The position numbers and the translations under genes are program-made. The notes beneath the pieces are model-generated. The model had not been told where the DNA came from. It made no database searches and saw only the letters and a program-made list of their open reading frames with translations. DNA of 61,341 bases from Pelomyxa schiedti (Eukaryota > Evosea > Pelobiontida > Pelomyxidae). Of the stretch, positions 45,165-58,479 are shown in pieces. Position 1 is the stretch's first letter; every line of letters begins with the position of its first letter. Where the stretch lies: the NCBI GenBank assembly GCA_020536535.1, contig JAHLWZ010000882.1, forward strand, positions 1 to 61,341, read 5' to 3'.

Positions 45165-48100
45165 ATGGCGTGTCGGTTTCACGTAGATCTTACGTGTTGT
45201 GTGGGTAGCGAGTGTTCCCAACGACTGGTGGCTTGTGGTTGTTCGTGTAGGTGCGGGGATCTAGATCGCGCCTGCACTTGCGCGTGTACGGACAAGTGGA
45301 AAGGCGTTGTTGTAATCTGCACGCACTCGCGCACTGTTGCTTGTACTACTAGTAGTAGTACCGCATTTTGTGGCGAAGGGGGCTGCGCTGGCAATCTAAC
45401 GTGGCGCGATTTGGTGCATATTATCGCTACGGGCGAAAGCAAGGTGGTGAGAGAGAATATAGCGAATTTCACGCGGCCGTTTTTGTTGCGTGCACCTGAT
45501 TCTGGGGCGGGGCTAGACCTCCAATTGCATTTAGTTCAGTTGCTATTCGCCACTGTGGTGAATATTGAAAGGTACAATAGAAATCCAAAGGCAGGGGGAC
45601 TGACACTTTTTTTTTTTTTATAAAGCTTCCCTCGAAGCTGTGATACTATATGCAACCTCACAGGGGAAATGTTCGCACTGGGGGTTCCAGTGCGACTGTG
45701 TCCCGAAATGTCTGTGTCTTTCATAGAAGCTCTGGAACGGATTCTTCTCTGTCATCCATCTTCAGAAGTAACCACTTTCACCCATTGTAACTGTTCGGAG
45801 GAAAGGGTTGGGGAATACAGGAAAACCATGTTTAAAGAACGACCCCCAGACCAAGTCTTAAAAGCTTTGCTTTTGTTACTCAAGATGACATGCAAAACAC
45901 ATAAGCCTAGGTGTCACATTACGAATTTCAAAGTCATAATATTAATTTCGTAGAGTTTCTTTACTGCATGAGATCTTTTCTGGGATCTTTTCTTGGACCT
46001 TACTGTGGTCATTCTTGCTTCAGTAACTAAGCTTATGCCATATAGTCTGCCACCAAAGTATAGAAGCAAAGAAACCAAGAAAGCTGCATTTGACCTTCTT
46101 TTGGAAATGTCAAGCCACTTTTCATGTGTAGGTTTTTTTTTTTCCCCCCCACAGGTAAACACATAAAGGAACTGGTGTCTCTCTTAGCAGATTTTGAAAA
46201 CCAATGTGCTCAATTGAGTGACTGGTCCATCGCCCCCAGGCAGGTTCTTTCCCAGGCAGGGTTTTCTGGATTAACTGACCTGGGTTGTACGGACTATGTT
46301 AATGCAGTCTTACAGCAACTATTTCATATCCCAAGTATCAAATTGCTTTGGGTGGGACTAATTTCATAAGATTTTCGAAGAGGAATACTTTCTATCCCTG
46401 GACTGGATGACAGCTCTGGCAGAGATTTTCTTTATCAACTCCAAGTATTATATACAAGACTTCAGTATAGCCTAGCTTCACACCAGGACACAAAGCCATT
46501 TTTTTCTACGTTGCTGGTAGATTCTAAGCTCCCTCAAATGCACTACCCTGTAATAGGACCACACGGGGACTCCTCTGAATCCACTTATTCAAATAGATGC
46601 TGATGAATTCTTTGTCACTCTACTAGATAGATTGGATTCGCAATTAAAGCCTCTTCCAACTCACGTCTGTAAATTAACACACTTCCAATTTCTAACCACT
46701 TAAAGTCTCACTTTATTTCCCAAATTTTTGGAGGAGTTTTGCGTTCTCAAATAATTTCTCGAAGTTGCCCTCATGTGTTCGACCGTGAGGAGGATTTTTA
46801 CTCTCTCAGTGTGGACATTACTGGTGCCCATACACTTCACGTAAGCTTGTAATCTCATAGTTGGTCTAATTGCCGTCATATTAAGGAGGCATTATCCAGC
46901 ATGACTTCAGGGGAAGTTTTAACTGGAGATAATATGTTTTGGTGCCCCAAATGCGAGAGGAAAGTCATTGCTATGAAGAGAATATTTCCGATCAAATTAC
47001 CCAGCATTCTTGTTTTTCACTTGAGGCGCATTATTTTTGATGTAATTTCTATATACCACCGAGAAGGATATTGACTTACTGTTAGTTTGACGCAATGAGA
47101 CGTGTAAAAATCACTGATAGACTTGAGTTCCCTCTGTTTCTAAACATGGGACCCTGGAGTACTGAAATTTCTCAGCCACTAGCCTCTGAAAGCAGACCCA
47201 CTCTTCCACCTTCGACGCTTAACTATGAGCTCAAGGGAGTAATCAATCACTGTGTTAGTATTGTTACTTATTGATGGCTGTTTTTAATCCTACACAGGGA
47301 GTAGCTGACTCTGGGCACCACTATTCACTACTAAAGAGCAATGTCAGTTACCTACTTTTTTTTGGAATTGCTGTGCAGGAAGAGCTAAATGTCATACAGG
47401 ATGATCCAAAGAGTTGGCTAGAGTTAAATGATTGCCTTGTAGCGCCCTTTGATATTTTCGATCTTCCTGCAAACTGTTTTGGGGGAGTTCAGCAAGTAAT
47501 GCATCAGAATAGATTAGTCACTGTACCTGCACACACAAGTGCCTGCATGCTTTTTTACCAGCAAGTGTCCCCGCCAGTCCAGTGCACATCAAACCACTCT
47601 TGGGAAAACGAGGGGACACAATCTCTAATAGCAAATTTGGCCGAGGAGAATTGCCGACTCTCTTTAAAAACCCATTTTACTCCTGACTTCTTGCAGTTTT
47701 TATGGGACTTCGCACAAACCCTTTCTACAAAATGTTTAGGTACTTTTGTTTTACTTAACTTGATAAAACCTGACAAGGCATTCAGCAAGTCAATGGCTTG
47801 CCAATTCCTTCCAGTGCTGCTTCTTTCTTTGTTCTAGGGCTGATGACAGAGCCCTATTTGACAAATGGGTGGAAAACCTGAAGAGAAGCCTTGAGACTGA
47901 TATGAGGGTATTCCAAATTTGTGGCTCTCTCTAATCTGAAAAGTTACCGCCAATACTGGTAACATTATTTAGTGAAAGTGCTATACAGCGGCTGCTTTTC
48001 CAATGCAAATCTGGACCTACAAGAAGTGCTGCAATGGAATTAATTCTTCTAGCTATCTCCCAAGTGAGTGTCTTCAGTACTTTTCTTCCTCACAAGCTAC

Positions 48101-49016
48101 AGATTCTTAAGCAAGCACCTGCCTGGGATACCGTTTTACATTCTTTGCTCGCAACCATGACGTCATTTGTAGAGTGCTTTTTTTCACTGAAGAGATTAAA
48201 CCCCTAAAGATCAGGAGTGATGATCCCGACAGAGTGTATTTCCCAGAGTTTTTCCTTATCTTTTTTCATTATGCAAAGAAAGGCTTCCATCCAGTTATCA
48301 GTGCAGTGTTTATCTAACATAATTTAATATCCTCTCAGAAATCGGAATTAGTTTCACTATTATTTATCAGTCGTTGTGTGGAACTTCTAACACAACCAAT
48401 GTCGAAACTCTCCCGAGAGGTAGAGGTGACTTTCCACAATCTTCCCTTTTAATATTCCATCCTCAAGTGCGATATAGCTATTATTCGTACAGTGACCATA
48501 TTAGTCGGGTCCAGAAGCACCCGTTCATGTGAAGGCTCACCACTACGCATTCCCTCTCACGAGCTCAGTGCCCTGGCAAACAATGTTAGGATCCCCTGAA
48601 TGGAAAAACCTCTCATTCAAATATCTCAGGCATTGTGGACAAACTTTTTCCGCCTCGGTTTTGCACTTCAAGAATATTTGACTCCTCTGTGTGAAGCGAT
48701 GTGCCACGAAGATCAATCCCTTTCTGAATACTTTATTTCCCTTTTCTCTGTGGTTCAAACCGATCCTGACGCTCTTCCGACTCTGGACTCTATTTACCCC
48801 TTCATTCTCTCTTTTCTCAACATATCCGACAGCCTTTCCTCCTTCCGTTGTCAGTGCCTCGTTGCGGCATACGAGAACCTCCTGAAGCTTCACCCCTGGC
48901 GTCGGAGGATCGCTAATACAATCAAATACTTGCACTCAAGACACCCCGCCTTCGAGCTGGCTGCAGACTCGAGCCCCGTAATCCAAGCACTCTTTACCTC
49001 CAAATCAACACACTAG
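45165..49016 (+). CDS. USP9-like ubiquitin-specific protease homologue lacking the catalytic Cys
   Basis: The chosen start gives MACRFHVDLTCCVGSECSQR, an unusual Cys-rich N-terminus. The USP fold is recognisable: FSGLTDLGCTDYVNAVLQQL at about 46262-46321 aligns with the Cys box (GLxNxGxTCYMNS), but the nucleophile is Asp (GAC, 46292-46294). DADEFFVTLLDRL follows as the QDAxEF region; then ISQIFGGVLRSQIISRSCPH; a zinc-ribbon-like FWCPKCERKV; and LPSILVFHLRR. The His box GVADSGHHYSLL is intact, as is the downstream Asp region WLELNDCLV. The C-terminal part, to TAG at 49014, is helical and USP9/24-like. Introns inside the domain keep the frame, so this looks like a functioning pseudo-deubiquitinase rather than a decayed gene. 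It may bind ubiquitin or act as a scaffold. Exon edges before 46130 are uncertain. Confidence 0.75.
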
Positions 49017-49175
49017 CACCAAATGATGACGATTCCAACAAGAAAACCCACATCGGCCTCTTATTCAACTGTATTTTCCTATCTCACTACTCCTGGCAAA
49101 CTATTCTCGTCTATCAGCAGGACCCCCTCGTGAATTTGAATCACAGCACGTTTTCCCCGAAAAGAAAAACTTCGA

Positions 49176-52100
49176 ATGGACGGTGGACAAAGACCGAGGA
49201 GTGGCGACCCCACGGGTTGGGGAGCCGAGGCTGTCTCTTCTTATTCGTGCCAATCCCAATCCCAGTCCCAGTCCCAGCCTCCCCCGCCCCAGACCCAACA
49301 ACAGTCGCTCGAGTCCATATTCAACGAGATTGCCTCCAAGAGGAAGCAACAACAGCAGCAGCAACAGCCCAATGCAAACGAGACATTCCGCGTCACCCAC
49401 TACTCCAAGCCCCAAATGTCGCAGTCCAACGTGCCGACAGCCGCGCTCCTGTCGATGACCCAGCAACCCGTAGTACTCCCCACGCACCCGTCGTCATCGT
49501 CATCGTCCTCGGCCTCGGGCTCGGGCTTCAGCGCCACGTCGGCAGCGCCCCAGCGCGCGTCGCTTGGGGCGGCGACGAGGGCGCCGACGCCCATCACAGC
49601 CACGGCCGTCGGCCCGACGCCGACGCAGCAGATCGCCGACGCCGCGATGATGCACCACACCATGGGCTCCTTCTCGGCCCCCAAGTTGCCCGGCGCCGCA
49701 GTTGCTCACCCCGCAGTTGCAGTGACGTCATCGTCGAACGTTGGCTGTGCAACTGCGAGTGTCGGCGTTTCTGCTTCGAGTAGGGTCAATCCGCCCCCGC
49801 AGCAGCAGATACCTCGTAATGTTGTGTCTCGCAATGTGGCTGATTCAGGCGTTGAAAGCGCAACAATGCGGAGTTCACATGTGCCACTGACACAGGGTAC
49901 TCAAGTGCTTCAAGGTGGTGCAGTTCGGCAAAATCAAAGTCAACAGCTTCCAGGTGGTGGGGCTTTGCAGCCCTGCGTACAGGCTCAGACGCGTCTGTCT
50001 CTACCTCCTGCACCAATGGTGCCTCCGCCACCTCCTCCAATAACCCATACCTCGGCTGCGGCCGCTATACTCGAGATTGTAAAGTCCCAGATTCAGTCGC
50101 AGCCAAGCACTTCTTTCAAGTCGACAATTGAGCCTCCAGTCTCACAGCAGGCACCTACACAGGTTCCTCTACCAGAACAATCTTCTTTGAAGCAAGCACC
50201 AGTACAAACATCGAAACAAGCGCACACCACACAGCAAAGTGCTGCAGAAAACCACCCACACAGGTCCCAGCCCCTGACAAAGGAGGTACCCTTATTGCCA
50301 AAAACCCAACAGCTCAGTGCACGAGTTGAACCATGTGTTAGGACACAACCCTTGCAATCACAACAAGTAAGTCAACCACCCCCCAGACCCCAACTGCCAA
50401 CAGACAACAAACTATCCAAACCTGCACCAACTAAGGATACAAGAATATCTGAACAAGTGATAAATATCAGAAAGACAACAGAGGCCCAAACAAAGCAACC
50501 TGAAATCAGTGAACAAACTTCTCTTCAGGTGAATGAGAGTGAATATGAAAACGGAAATGATACTGAGGATGAGGAATTGGATAATGACAAAGGCCAATCA
50601 GATCATGAGGCAGAGATACTGGAATGTGGAATTGATCAACCTTTCAAACGAGCAACTCTTGCAACACCCACTTACCCTTTGAAGAGTGAATTACTCAATA
50701 CACGTGCTGGTGCCCTTGAAACAAACGAGACTGGGCAAGATAAGGAAAGCCAAAGAATCACAGTATTTGTGAGGTTTTTCCCTCCGTTTCTTTTGTGTCA
50801 TAACACCCGGAAAGAGTCCGACCACCCAACCCCCAAGAAATTCAATCGGGGTCTTCCATGACAGTTGAAGTAATTGATGCCAACACCCTCTGGTTTGATC
50901 GTGAACCAGCACCAGAGCCATCAGACCCAAGAGCCGGTCTTACAAGCCACCGGTTTAAGAACAAGATGTTTGTGTTTGATAGGGTTTGTGAACAAATATT
51001 ACCTTTCCAGTGACAGCTTTAGGTTTTTGGAGCGTCATCAACACAGGAAGATGTATACCGAGTGGCTACTAAGGGAATCATTGATTCTATTCTTGACGGA
51101 TTCAATGCAACTGTTTTTGCCTACGGTAAGGAGAACAATTCCGAAATTTGTTTGAAATTGAGGGGGGAAAACTGGAAACCCTACTAAAGACGCCTTCCAG
51201 GTGCAACTGGTATTTTCCCAGCAGCATACAAACTTGAAATTGTCAACTCCACACAACACTTTCTCTTATGAAGTCCCGAATGGGATTTATTTTTTCTATG
51301 AATTGTGCTCAAAGAGTACTTAAAGCCACAAAGGTTCTGGGAAGACTCACACAATGATTGGAAATCCTCAGTATGGACCAGGAGTGATGGGTCTGGCAAT
51401 GAGGGAATTGTTTGAAAAAATTTCAACTGACAAAGGACACCTATGTAATGTCAGTGTACTGTGCATTGAGGTATACAATGAGAAAATACGGTAAACTTAC
51501 TGTAATTTATTAACATCTCTAATCATTTCTAATCAGTCATGACATAGGGATCTCTTTTCGCGAGATTCACCACCAATTGCACTACATGAATCGGACAAGA
51601 AAGTTTTTCTCACTGGTGTAACAAATAAGAAACCTCAAACTTGGGAAGAGGTCATCAACTGAAAATAGAAACTTGGTCTAATGAAAGCAGGTGCATGAAA
51701 TGCTTCAACTTGCAAATAAGAATAGAACCCAACATCCAACTGATGCGAATGCCGAGTCGTCACGTAGTCACGCAGTCTTCCAGGTTAAAGTTTACTCTTT
51801 TACAAGCTGTGATAACAGCAAACAAAAAAAGATTATTGTAGAACGAAAAGATGTTGCTGATCAAACTGTGACCTCAGGAAAACTCTCCCTTATAGATTTA
51901 GCTGGTTCAGAGAGAGCCACAAGCACTATGGTACTTTAAACAGTAACCTCCCGGGTGCTGCAGTGATATTTTTATGATCCCAATTTTGGCATAGAATCGC
52001 ACTGAAAGGCGAAAAGAAGGAGCAGCCATTAACAAGTCACTACTTGCACTTGCGAACTGTATCAACGCTTTAGGCAATCCCAAGTATAGAAAGGGTGACC

Positions 52101-53904
52101 ACATCCCCTATCGTGACAGTAAAGTAAGCAAAGCATTCCTCCCAAACCCATACTTTCAGCTTACTATTCCTTCTAGCTTACTCGCCTGCTTAAGGTTTTT
52201 TCCTCCTCTCCTGTTCTCTCTTTCCCTACCAACTTTAAGGATTCACTTGGAGGAAATTGCCGCACAGTCATGATAGCTAATGTTAGTCCGGCAAGTAGAT
52301 CTATAGAAGACAGTTTCAATACATTGGAATACGCAAAAAGAACAAAAGAGATCAAAGTCCAGGTTACAATCGTCCATCTGTTCTAAATTAATAAATTGCA
52401 CAAAACCAAGGTCTCCAGGACAATACTTGCACCAAAGTTAAGCCCCCGCCAGTATCAAATGATGGTTGATGACCTCAGTGAACAACTGAGAAAAGCGAAA
52501 TTGCACTCACAACATCTTGAGCAGCGATTAGAAGGTTGTTTCCAATCTCTCTCTTTACTTGGTAATCCTGTGTAGGTAGTAGAATGGCGAAGTACGAAGA
52601 TCCTCCTCGAACTTCAGCAACAGATCTGTTAGTAAAAAAATTACAAGATGCACTTGCCAAGTGCACGTCCACCAACCACCAACTCACATCATCAATTACA
52701 ACCGAGTTGTCTTCTTGGCGAACTATCACTGCCACTGACCCCTCTTCTCAAAGTGAAGATACCTCTACAATCCCTTCAAATGATGCCCTACTCCAAGTTC
52801 ACCAGATTTATGATGTATGCACTCAATTGATCAACCAGGCGCAAGAACAAGGTACCTACCCCATGAATTGTAAGTTTTCTTACACTTTCAGGCATGGAAT
52901 TGTGTCAACTTGCTGAAGCTGCACACTCTTTGTCATGCCAGAAACCTACCCTGCCGCTAGGTTTGTGGGACGACTTGGAAAAATATTACCTGTCTGAAAT
53001 CTGTAAACAACACCTCAACTGCAGCACACTTGCGGCAGTAGCACGGTACCTGTTACATACAGCCAAAGGTCTGCCTACGGTTTTTTATGTGTAGTTAAGT
53101 TTCATCCTAGACCACAGTTGGATAACATTCGATCTTGAGAAGGTTATTTTGGGGATGCTAACAGTATCATCCTCTGAGGAATTAGATTTTCAACCAGTGA
53201 AACTCTATGACTTGATGGATCCCACAGAACCACCTTCTTCCCTTGCCCCAAGTGCAAACGAAGTTGAAGTCCCAATACAACGAGAGCCTATGTCACCCTC
53301 CTCACCTTCAAGGAGGATGGGTAGCAAGAACTTTTTTCACCATGACAAGCAGAGACAAAGTACTCACAAATCCAGATTTTCTCCAGCAAAGCGTGTCAAA
53401 TTTGTTGCAGTGACAACCACAGCATCACACCAACAAAAGCTAAGTACTGAGCCAAATCAACCTCCAACAACTACCACAGCCACCACAACACAAAAGCCAA
53501 TCAATGCAAAACTGACCGGGATTTCAACAAGAAATCCGGTATCCAACCAAGCACCGACACTTGTCAAACCTTCAACACTTGCAGCAGCAACAGCAATTAT
53601 TACTTCGTGTTCCGCCGCTGCTCCAACAAAAGATACACACAGTCTCCATGCAGCCGGCCTTCCCACTAGACCTTATCCTGTACAAATACCGCAACAACCA
53701 ATAACCGCAACAATTCAACAACCAGCCATCCTCGCCCTCATCCACTCAAAGAAACGATTCTCTTGTCCCCAGAGTTCCATCCGAGTCCCTCGGGTATGCA
53801 CTCACAATAATGCTTCACTTCCAAACTTACACTCAACACAGAAAGAAAAATTACGGTCTCTAAGTGAACTGACAATGAACAAATCCCGAGCCAAGTGGCA
53901 CTGA
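49176..53904 (+). CDS. Kinesin-8-type motor with long low-complexity N-terminus
   Basis: Start 49176 ([12 protein letters not shown]). The first ~530 residues are Gln/Ser/Pro-rich, ending acidic. The motor domain begins RITVFVR, then an intron, then [10 protein letters not shown]. The P-loop [12 protein letters not shown] is assembled from three exons, the middle one being 9 nt (51201-51209). Later motifs: [28 protein letters not shown] (switch I), [12 protein letters not shown] (switch II), [15 protein letters not shown] and [20 protein letters not shown]. GATGxGKTHTM plus [11 protein letters not shown] is typical of kinesin-8 (KIF18/19, Kip3), plus-end motors that shorten microtubules. A tail with coiled-coil potential ([16 protein letters not shown]-like) and a Thr/Pro/Gln-rich C-terminus ends [10 protein letters not shown] motor so far from the N-terminus is unusual for kinesin-8. 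Confidence 0.88.
51201..51209 (+). other. 9-nt microexon in the kinesin P-loop
   Basis: GTGCAACTG lies between an acceptor (CTTCCAG, ends 51200) and a donor (GTATTT, starts 51210). Joined to the neighbours it supplies Gly-Ala-Thr-Gly of the P-loop; without it the ATP-binding motif lacks three residues. Flanking introns are 75 nt (51126-51200) and 124 nt (51210-51333). Confidence 0.85.
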
Positions 53905-54091
53905 GAATTATTCATCATATCTTCTTGCCTGAATTACAACAAAAAAAAAAAGAAAAAGAAAAACAAGTTCGTATTAGGCACAAGGCCATAGCTACAGAAT
54001 AATTTTAAAAAAACATTTGAGGAGAAATTAAGCGGAGAGAATGGGTGGATGTTTGTGGGTGCCAAGGTGTGTTGGTGGGTGATGTGCCTGA

Positions 54092-57000
54092 TCAGTGTTC
54101 CCATAAGTCGATCTCCTTGAGCAGCACGGAGCACATATCACTGTACAGAGCCAGGTCGCCAGACACATACCTAAAGAACACCTGAGAAGCCCCAGGCGGC
54201 GTCGCCCTGTGCGACCGAGGGGACGATGTTGGCGTCGGGGGTGGCGACCCACATCTGGGTGACATCTGTCCGGGCTGTTGCTGTGCTGGTACTTGAAGAT
54301 ACTGTGTTGTTTGCTGTGGGGACTGCTGTTGTTGTGGTGATTGCTGTTGCTGCTGGTTGTTGTTGTTGTTGCTGTTGCTGCTGCTGTTGCTATTGTTGGT
54401 GGTGTTGGCGTTGTTGATGTTTGGTGGGGTGTCAGAGGGTCTTGGTGATGTGGGTGGTTTGACAATTTCGACTACGAAATCAACGCTGGAGGTTCCTGGG
54501 TGGGAGAAAATAAGTGAGATAAATTAAATTGGAAATACAGGAGAGATATATTTAAAGAAGGGAAGGGGCTCTCCACACACCCTCCAGTGTGCTGTAGCTT
54601 CCTGTCATCATTTCGCCAGAGGAGACAGAGCACCTTATGCCAAGGGATTCAAGATACCTCTCAAGCTCCGCAATGATGTCCAGGGTCCGTTTGTTGCTGA
54701 GGAACTGCATGACCTTCTGCTGCCTTGCTCCGCTTTGGAAGATACTTGACACAAAGGAGCGGTGGGCTGGGCTGTGTTTGTTTGTTTTCGGATTAGAACA
54801 GAAATATTAGGTTAAAAGACTTTAATGTACGAAGTCACACCTGGATGCTATGATGGGCGAATCACATGAGGCATGGTCACTTTCCAGGGTTGTTCGCTTG
54901 ATGCACTTGTTGAGATTGCAAGGACTTTGGGGAGGTGATGAGGGTGCTGTACTGGGAATCAATGGAGAACCTGGGGCGGAAACTGGGGTAGTATTGCTGC
55001 CATTCCTTCCTGGTGACAAAGGAGGGCAAGTTGGAAGAAGGTAATGCTGCAAATGGCGAGGAGATATCTGAGAGGACCGAGAACTGGGAGGGGATCCAGG
55101 AATGACCGAAAGTGGTGGGTGGACTTGAGTTGGGGAGGCAATGGGCATAGGGGGAGGTGCAGGGTGGAATTGGGGCGAGGTAGAAAACACGGAGGTGGAG
55201 AACGGAGTGGCTGTTGTGGACAGGTGTGAGGATGTTGCCGGCTGGTTCGTGGGGTGAACTTGTGTGTGGATGTGTACTGAGGCAGCGAGGCAGGATAAGG
55301 GCGGAGATGGAGGCGGAGTGGTACTGGGTGGTATTGTGTTGGTGGTACTGGTATTTGTGCTGGAAATACAGGCGAATGGGTGCGCGGATGATAGAGGCGG
55401 AGTGTTGCTTGAACTGAAATGCTCTGGAGTAATATTACAGAGTAAGGTTCTACGATATGTTGAAGCAGATTGCGGAGAAAGTTGCATTTCCCGTGGGGAA
55501 GTGTTGAAGGGTGCTAATTTGGGCACTGTAAGTTGTTGTACAATTCCTGGTGATGTTTCGTTGGATGTAGTAGCGGAAGAGTCAGAAAGTGGTGAGCGGG
55601 GGGAGGTAGACATATTAATATTTGGTACAATTGTGCTTGGTGTAACTGAGGGAGTTATTGGAGACCTTGGGGTCCCTGGCGTGGCAAATGAAGAGGAGCT
55701 TGATGTGTGATGAAAATTGTGTGAAGTGGGAGATAGTACAGTGTGTGAGGTTGGAGATAGTAGGCTGTGCGGAGACACATCGTTTGGAGATGTGGGTGAC
55801 AACAGCGATGGCTGTTGGTGAGAAAGAACAGGGAATTGAAGAGTTGGGATATGGACAACTGGTTTCGGTCTAGCAGAAAGAGGAGTAGATGGTTCCACAA
55901 TGGTAGAGGAGGCACTATGACGACTCTCTGGAGGTGATAGTACACTGACTCTGGAATTCGGAGGAGGTGGAGATGAACTACAAAGACAGTTGGTATTGTC
56001 CACTCGGGGAAAACCCGGTTTGCTTGTTTTATCTGACGCTTTGCTAGGACGGAGTGAGTGTGGTATTGAGATTTTGAGTGGAAATGGTACAAATTCGGGG
56101 CCTCGCCATTACTAAGTGATCGCGATCTTAGTCCTGGTGTCGGAACCATTCTTTGATGGTCTAAGTGGAAAAAAGAAAGAAGGATAAGATACGGCGATGC
56201 TGCAACTGGATTGTGCTTTCTGTATAGCAGTACTTTATAGCAAGCGCGTTGCTGATTACCCCTATGTTTCGAGGTGATGATTTATTTAACACAATATCTA
56301 CAGTACTGTTTCGACAGCAGGCACTGAGTAATGGTCTCCTTTGTTCCAAGGCCTAACGACTCAAGGGTAACTACGATTTCTTTATCTATCTCCCGGAGTG
56401 GAATAGGATAACCCTTTTGAGAGTAAGGTTTAAGCAAGTAGTATAAACACAAAGGATACCTCATCACATATATCATCATAGGGCTGGCAATACATTAAGG
56501 CTAAGTTTGACTGAAACCATGGGTGCGCTTTAATCCCTTTAATGGAAATACGTTGTGTCGGCTCCACGACAAGTATTTTCTGAATCAAATCTTTGATATC
56601 CCGGTGCACAAATGGTGGAATCGAATAGGTTCCGTCTTTGACCTGTTTTCGGTCCGTGTTTGTTTTTGGTGCACATGCGAAGGAAATACCTTTCTTAGCA
56701 CTACTCTTATGTTGTTTGTCTCATCGTCAAATGGAAGTCTTCCCTAATGTGCCATTAGTACTCATCAAAGTGAGAATAGGTGCCCACAGTTACTAAAGCA
56801 AACAAGATTACTCCACAGCTATAGAATAAAGTTACTGGAGAAGGAAAAAGTTTTCACTAGAGGAGCACACCTCCAAATATCAGCAGGCCTTCCTTCATAA
56901 CTAATTCCCTGGAAGGGAATAAGATAAGAGAGAAAATTCAAAATATTCTCACCTTGACAACTTCTGGGCAGGCATAGTGCGGAGACCTATTTCAATTAAA

Positions 57001-57902
57001 ACGAGGGATGATGACGTTTTACCCACCCACAACTAGAGCTTAACAGGGATCCTTCTCGCATGGCTGTTGCCATTCCTAGAAAATCAAGTAAGATACCTAG
57101 GAGCGCGCGAATGAAATTTCCATACCAAAGTCAGCAATCTTTAACTGGAGGTTGGAATCCAGAAGTAGCTATTCAGGTGTAAGGTAGAGAGTATGAAAAG
57201 TAATCAGTAAACTCACATTTTCTGGTTTTAAATCCCGATGGCTGAAGTTTGATCAGTTGGATTTAACTGGAGTGTAAATATTTGTTTATACCAGATGCAA
57301 TGCGAATGGCAGTAATCAATTCCATGTATCAGCTGTTGGAATAGCCTCAATGTATCTCCCTCGCCTAAAGTCCCTCTTTTTACAATGTAGTCAAAGAGTT
57401 CTCCCCCTGGAGCGTATTCTGTGACCAAAAATCTGTTGTGTAAAATTACACACTTAATAACAGAAACAAAGGGGAAAAAAAAAAAGAATTTGAAGCCATA
57501 CAAATATGTCGAGTTCTCAAATACTTCATACAACTTGAGGACATGTGGGTGGTCCAAAATCCTCAGTGACGCAATCTCTCTCTCCAGTTTCTTGAGAATT
57601 TGTACATCCTCCAATATCCCCTTCTTCACAATTTTTATTGCTACCTTCGACCCACTGTACAGTTATGTGGGAAATCTATTGGTACTTCGTAGATAAGCAT
57701 ACTTGTCTTTGTGAAAGCCAAGTTTCACCTTCCCTAGTGCACAAAGTCATATCGAGAATAATAATAATAATAAAAAACGCAAACGCCATCCCTACTACAA
57801 CCAATAAAACAAAAGAAACAAAACAATATCTCTACCTGTGGCGCCCTCGCCAAGGTTCTTGTCCAATATAAAAGGACCAACAGCTCTCATTACGTCGGTC
57901 AT
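54092..57902 (-). CDS. BRSK/SAD-like (AMPK-related) Ser/Thr kinase
   Basis: Minus strand, start 57902 (MTDVMRAVGPFILDKNLGEG), stop TGA at 54092. Kinase domain in many short exons: GKVKLGFHKDK, catalytic Lys in KVAIKIVKK, REIASLRILDHPHVLKLYEV, APGGELFDYIVK, HRDLKPEN (about 57230), LQLKIADFGM, then GSLLSSSCGSPHYACPEVVK, the BRSK-type T-loop, and GRLPFDDETNN. After the kinase, EIDKEIVVTLESLGLG with NQQRACYKVLLYRK matches the UBA-like domain of BRSK. A ~390-residue Ser/Pro/Thr-rich linker follows. The C-terminal part (FLSNKRTLDIIAELERYLES, DFVVEIVKPP, VSGDLALYSDMCSVLL) looks like a KA1-type end, split by a poly-Gln/Asn stretch. All catalytic residues are present. Activated by LKB1-like kinases in animals; roles in polarity and cell cycle. 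Confidence 0.85.
54290..54420 (-). repeat. CAG/CAA trinucleotide repeat coding Gln/Asn
   Basis: TGTTG/CTG repeats on the plus strand encode Gln and Asn runs on the minus strand, inside the C-terminal part of the kinase. Likely length-variable. Confidence 0.7.
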
Positions 57903-58479
57903 TTCTGTTGGCAACAGTCAGGTCACACTGTCTTACAGTTCACAATTGCCCAGAGAAACAAACAACTCCTCAGTGCCAACAATGATCTTTCCTTCTTGTT
58001 TTTTTTTGTTTTGTTTAGTTCCCTCACTGTGTGGGAACCACTTGGTTATTATTTTATTTTTTCGTGTTTAGTTTCGAAGCTTAAAAACCTGTTTTTTTTT
58101 CATTGGTTGATGTTTTTCGCGGTAATAATCAACCCAGCGGTTAGATGTGCCTAACCGCTAAACCGCGTCCACGAAACGTCCATTTTCACCGTTTCACATT
58201 CGCATTTCCGCGTTCTTGGCCCTGACTGTCACTACAGCAAACTTTGGTAAAGACGGCCTGGAGTTCCTTATTTGGAATTGCGTACGCCAGTATTGCAACC
58301 CGGTTGGTGCCTTGTTCTTTCTATTGATTTGGTAGTCTCCCTTGTGGTGTGACGAATTGGCTGTTGGCAAATTGAGCTCTTGAAGCTGGATGCAAACACA
58401 CTAAATGTGGTGACCTTGAAAGAAAGATTTCTAAGTGCATTTATAATAAGTAAGCCAAAGGTATTAAAATACAACTGTC

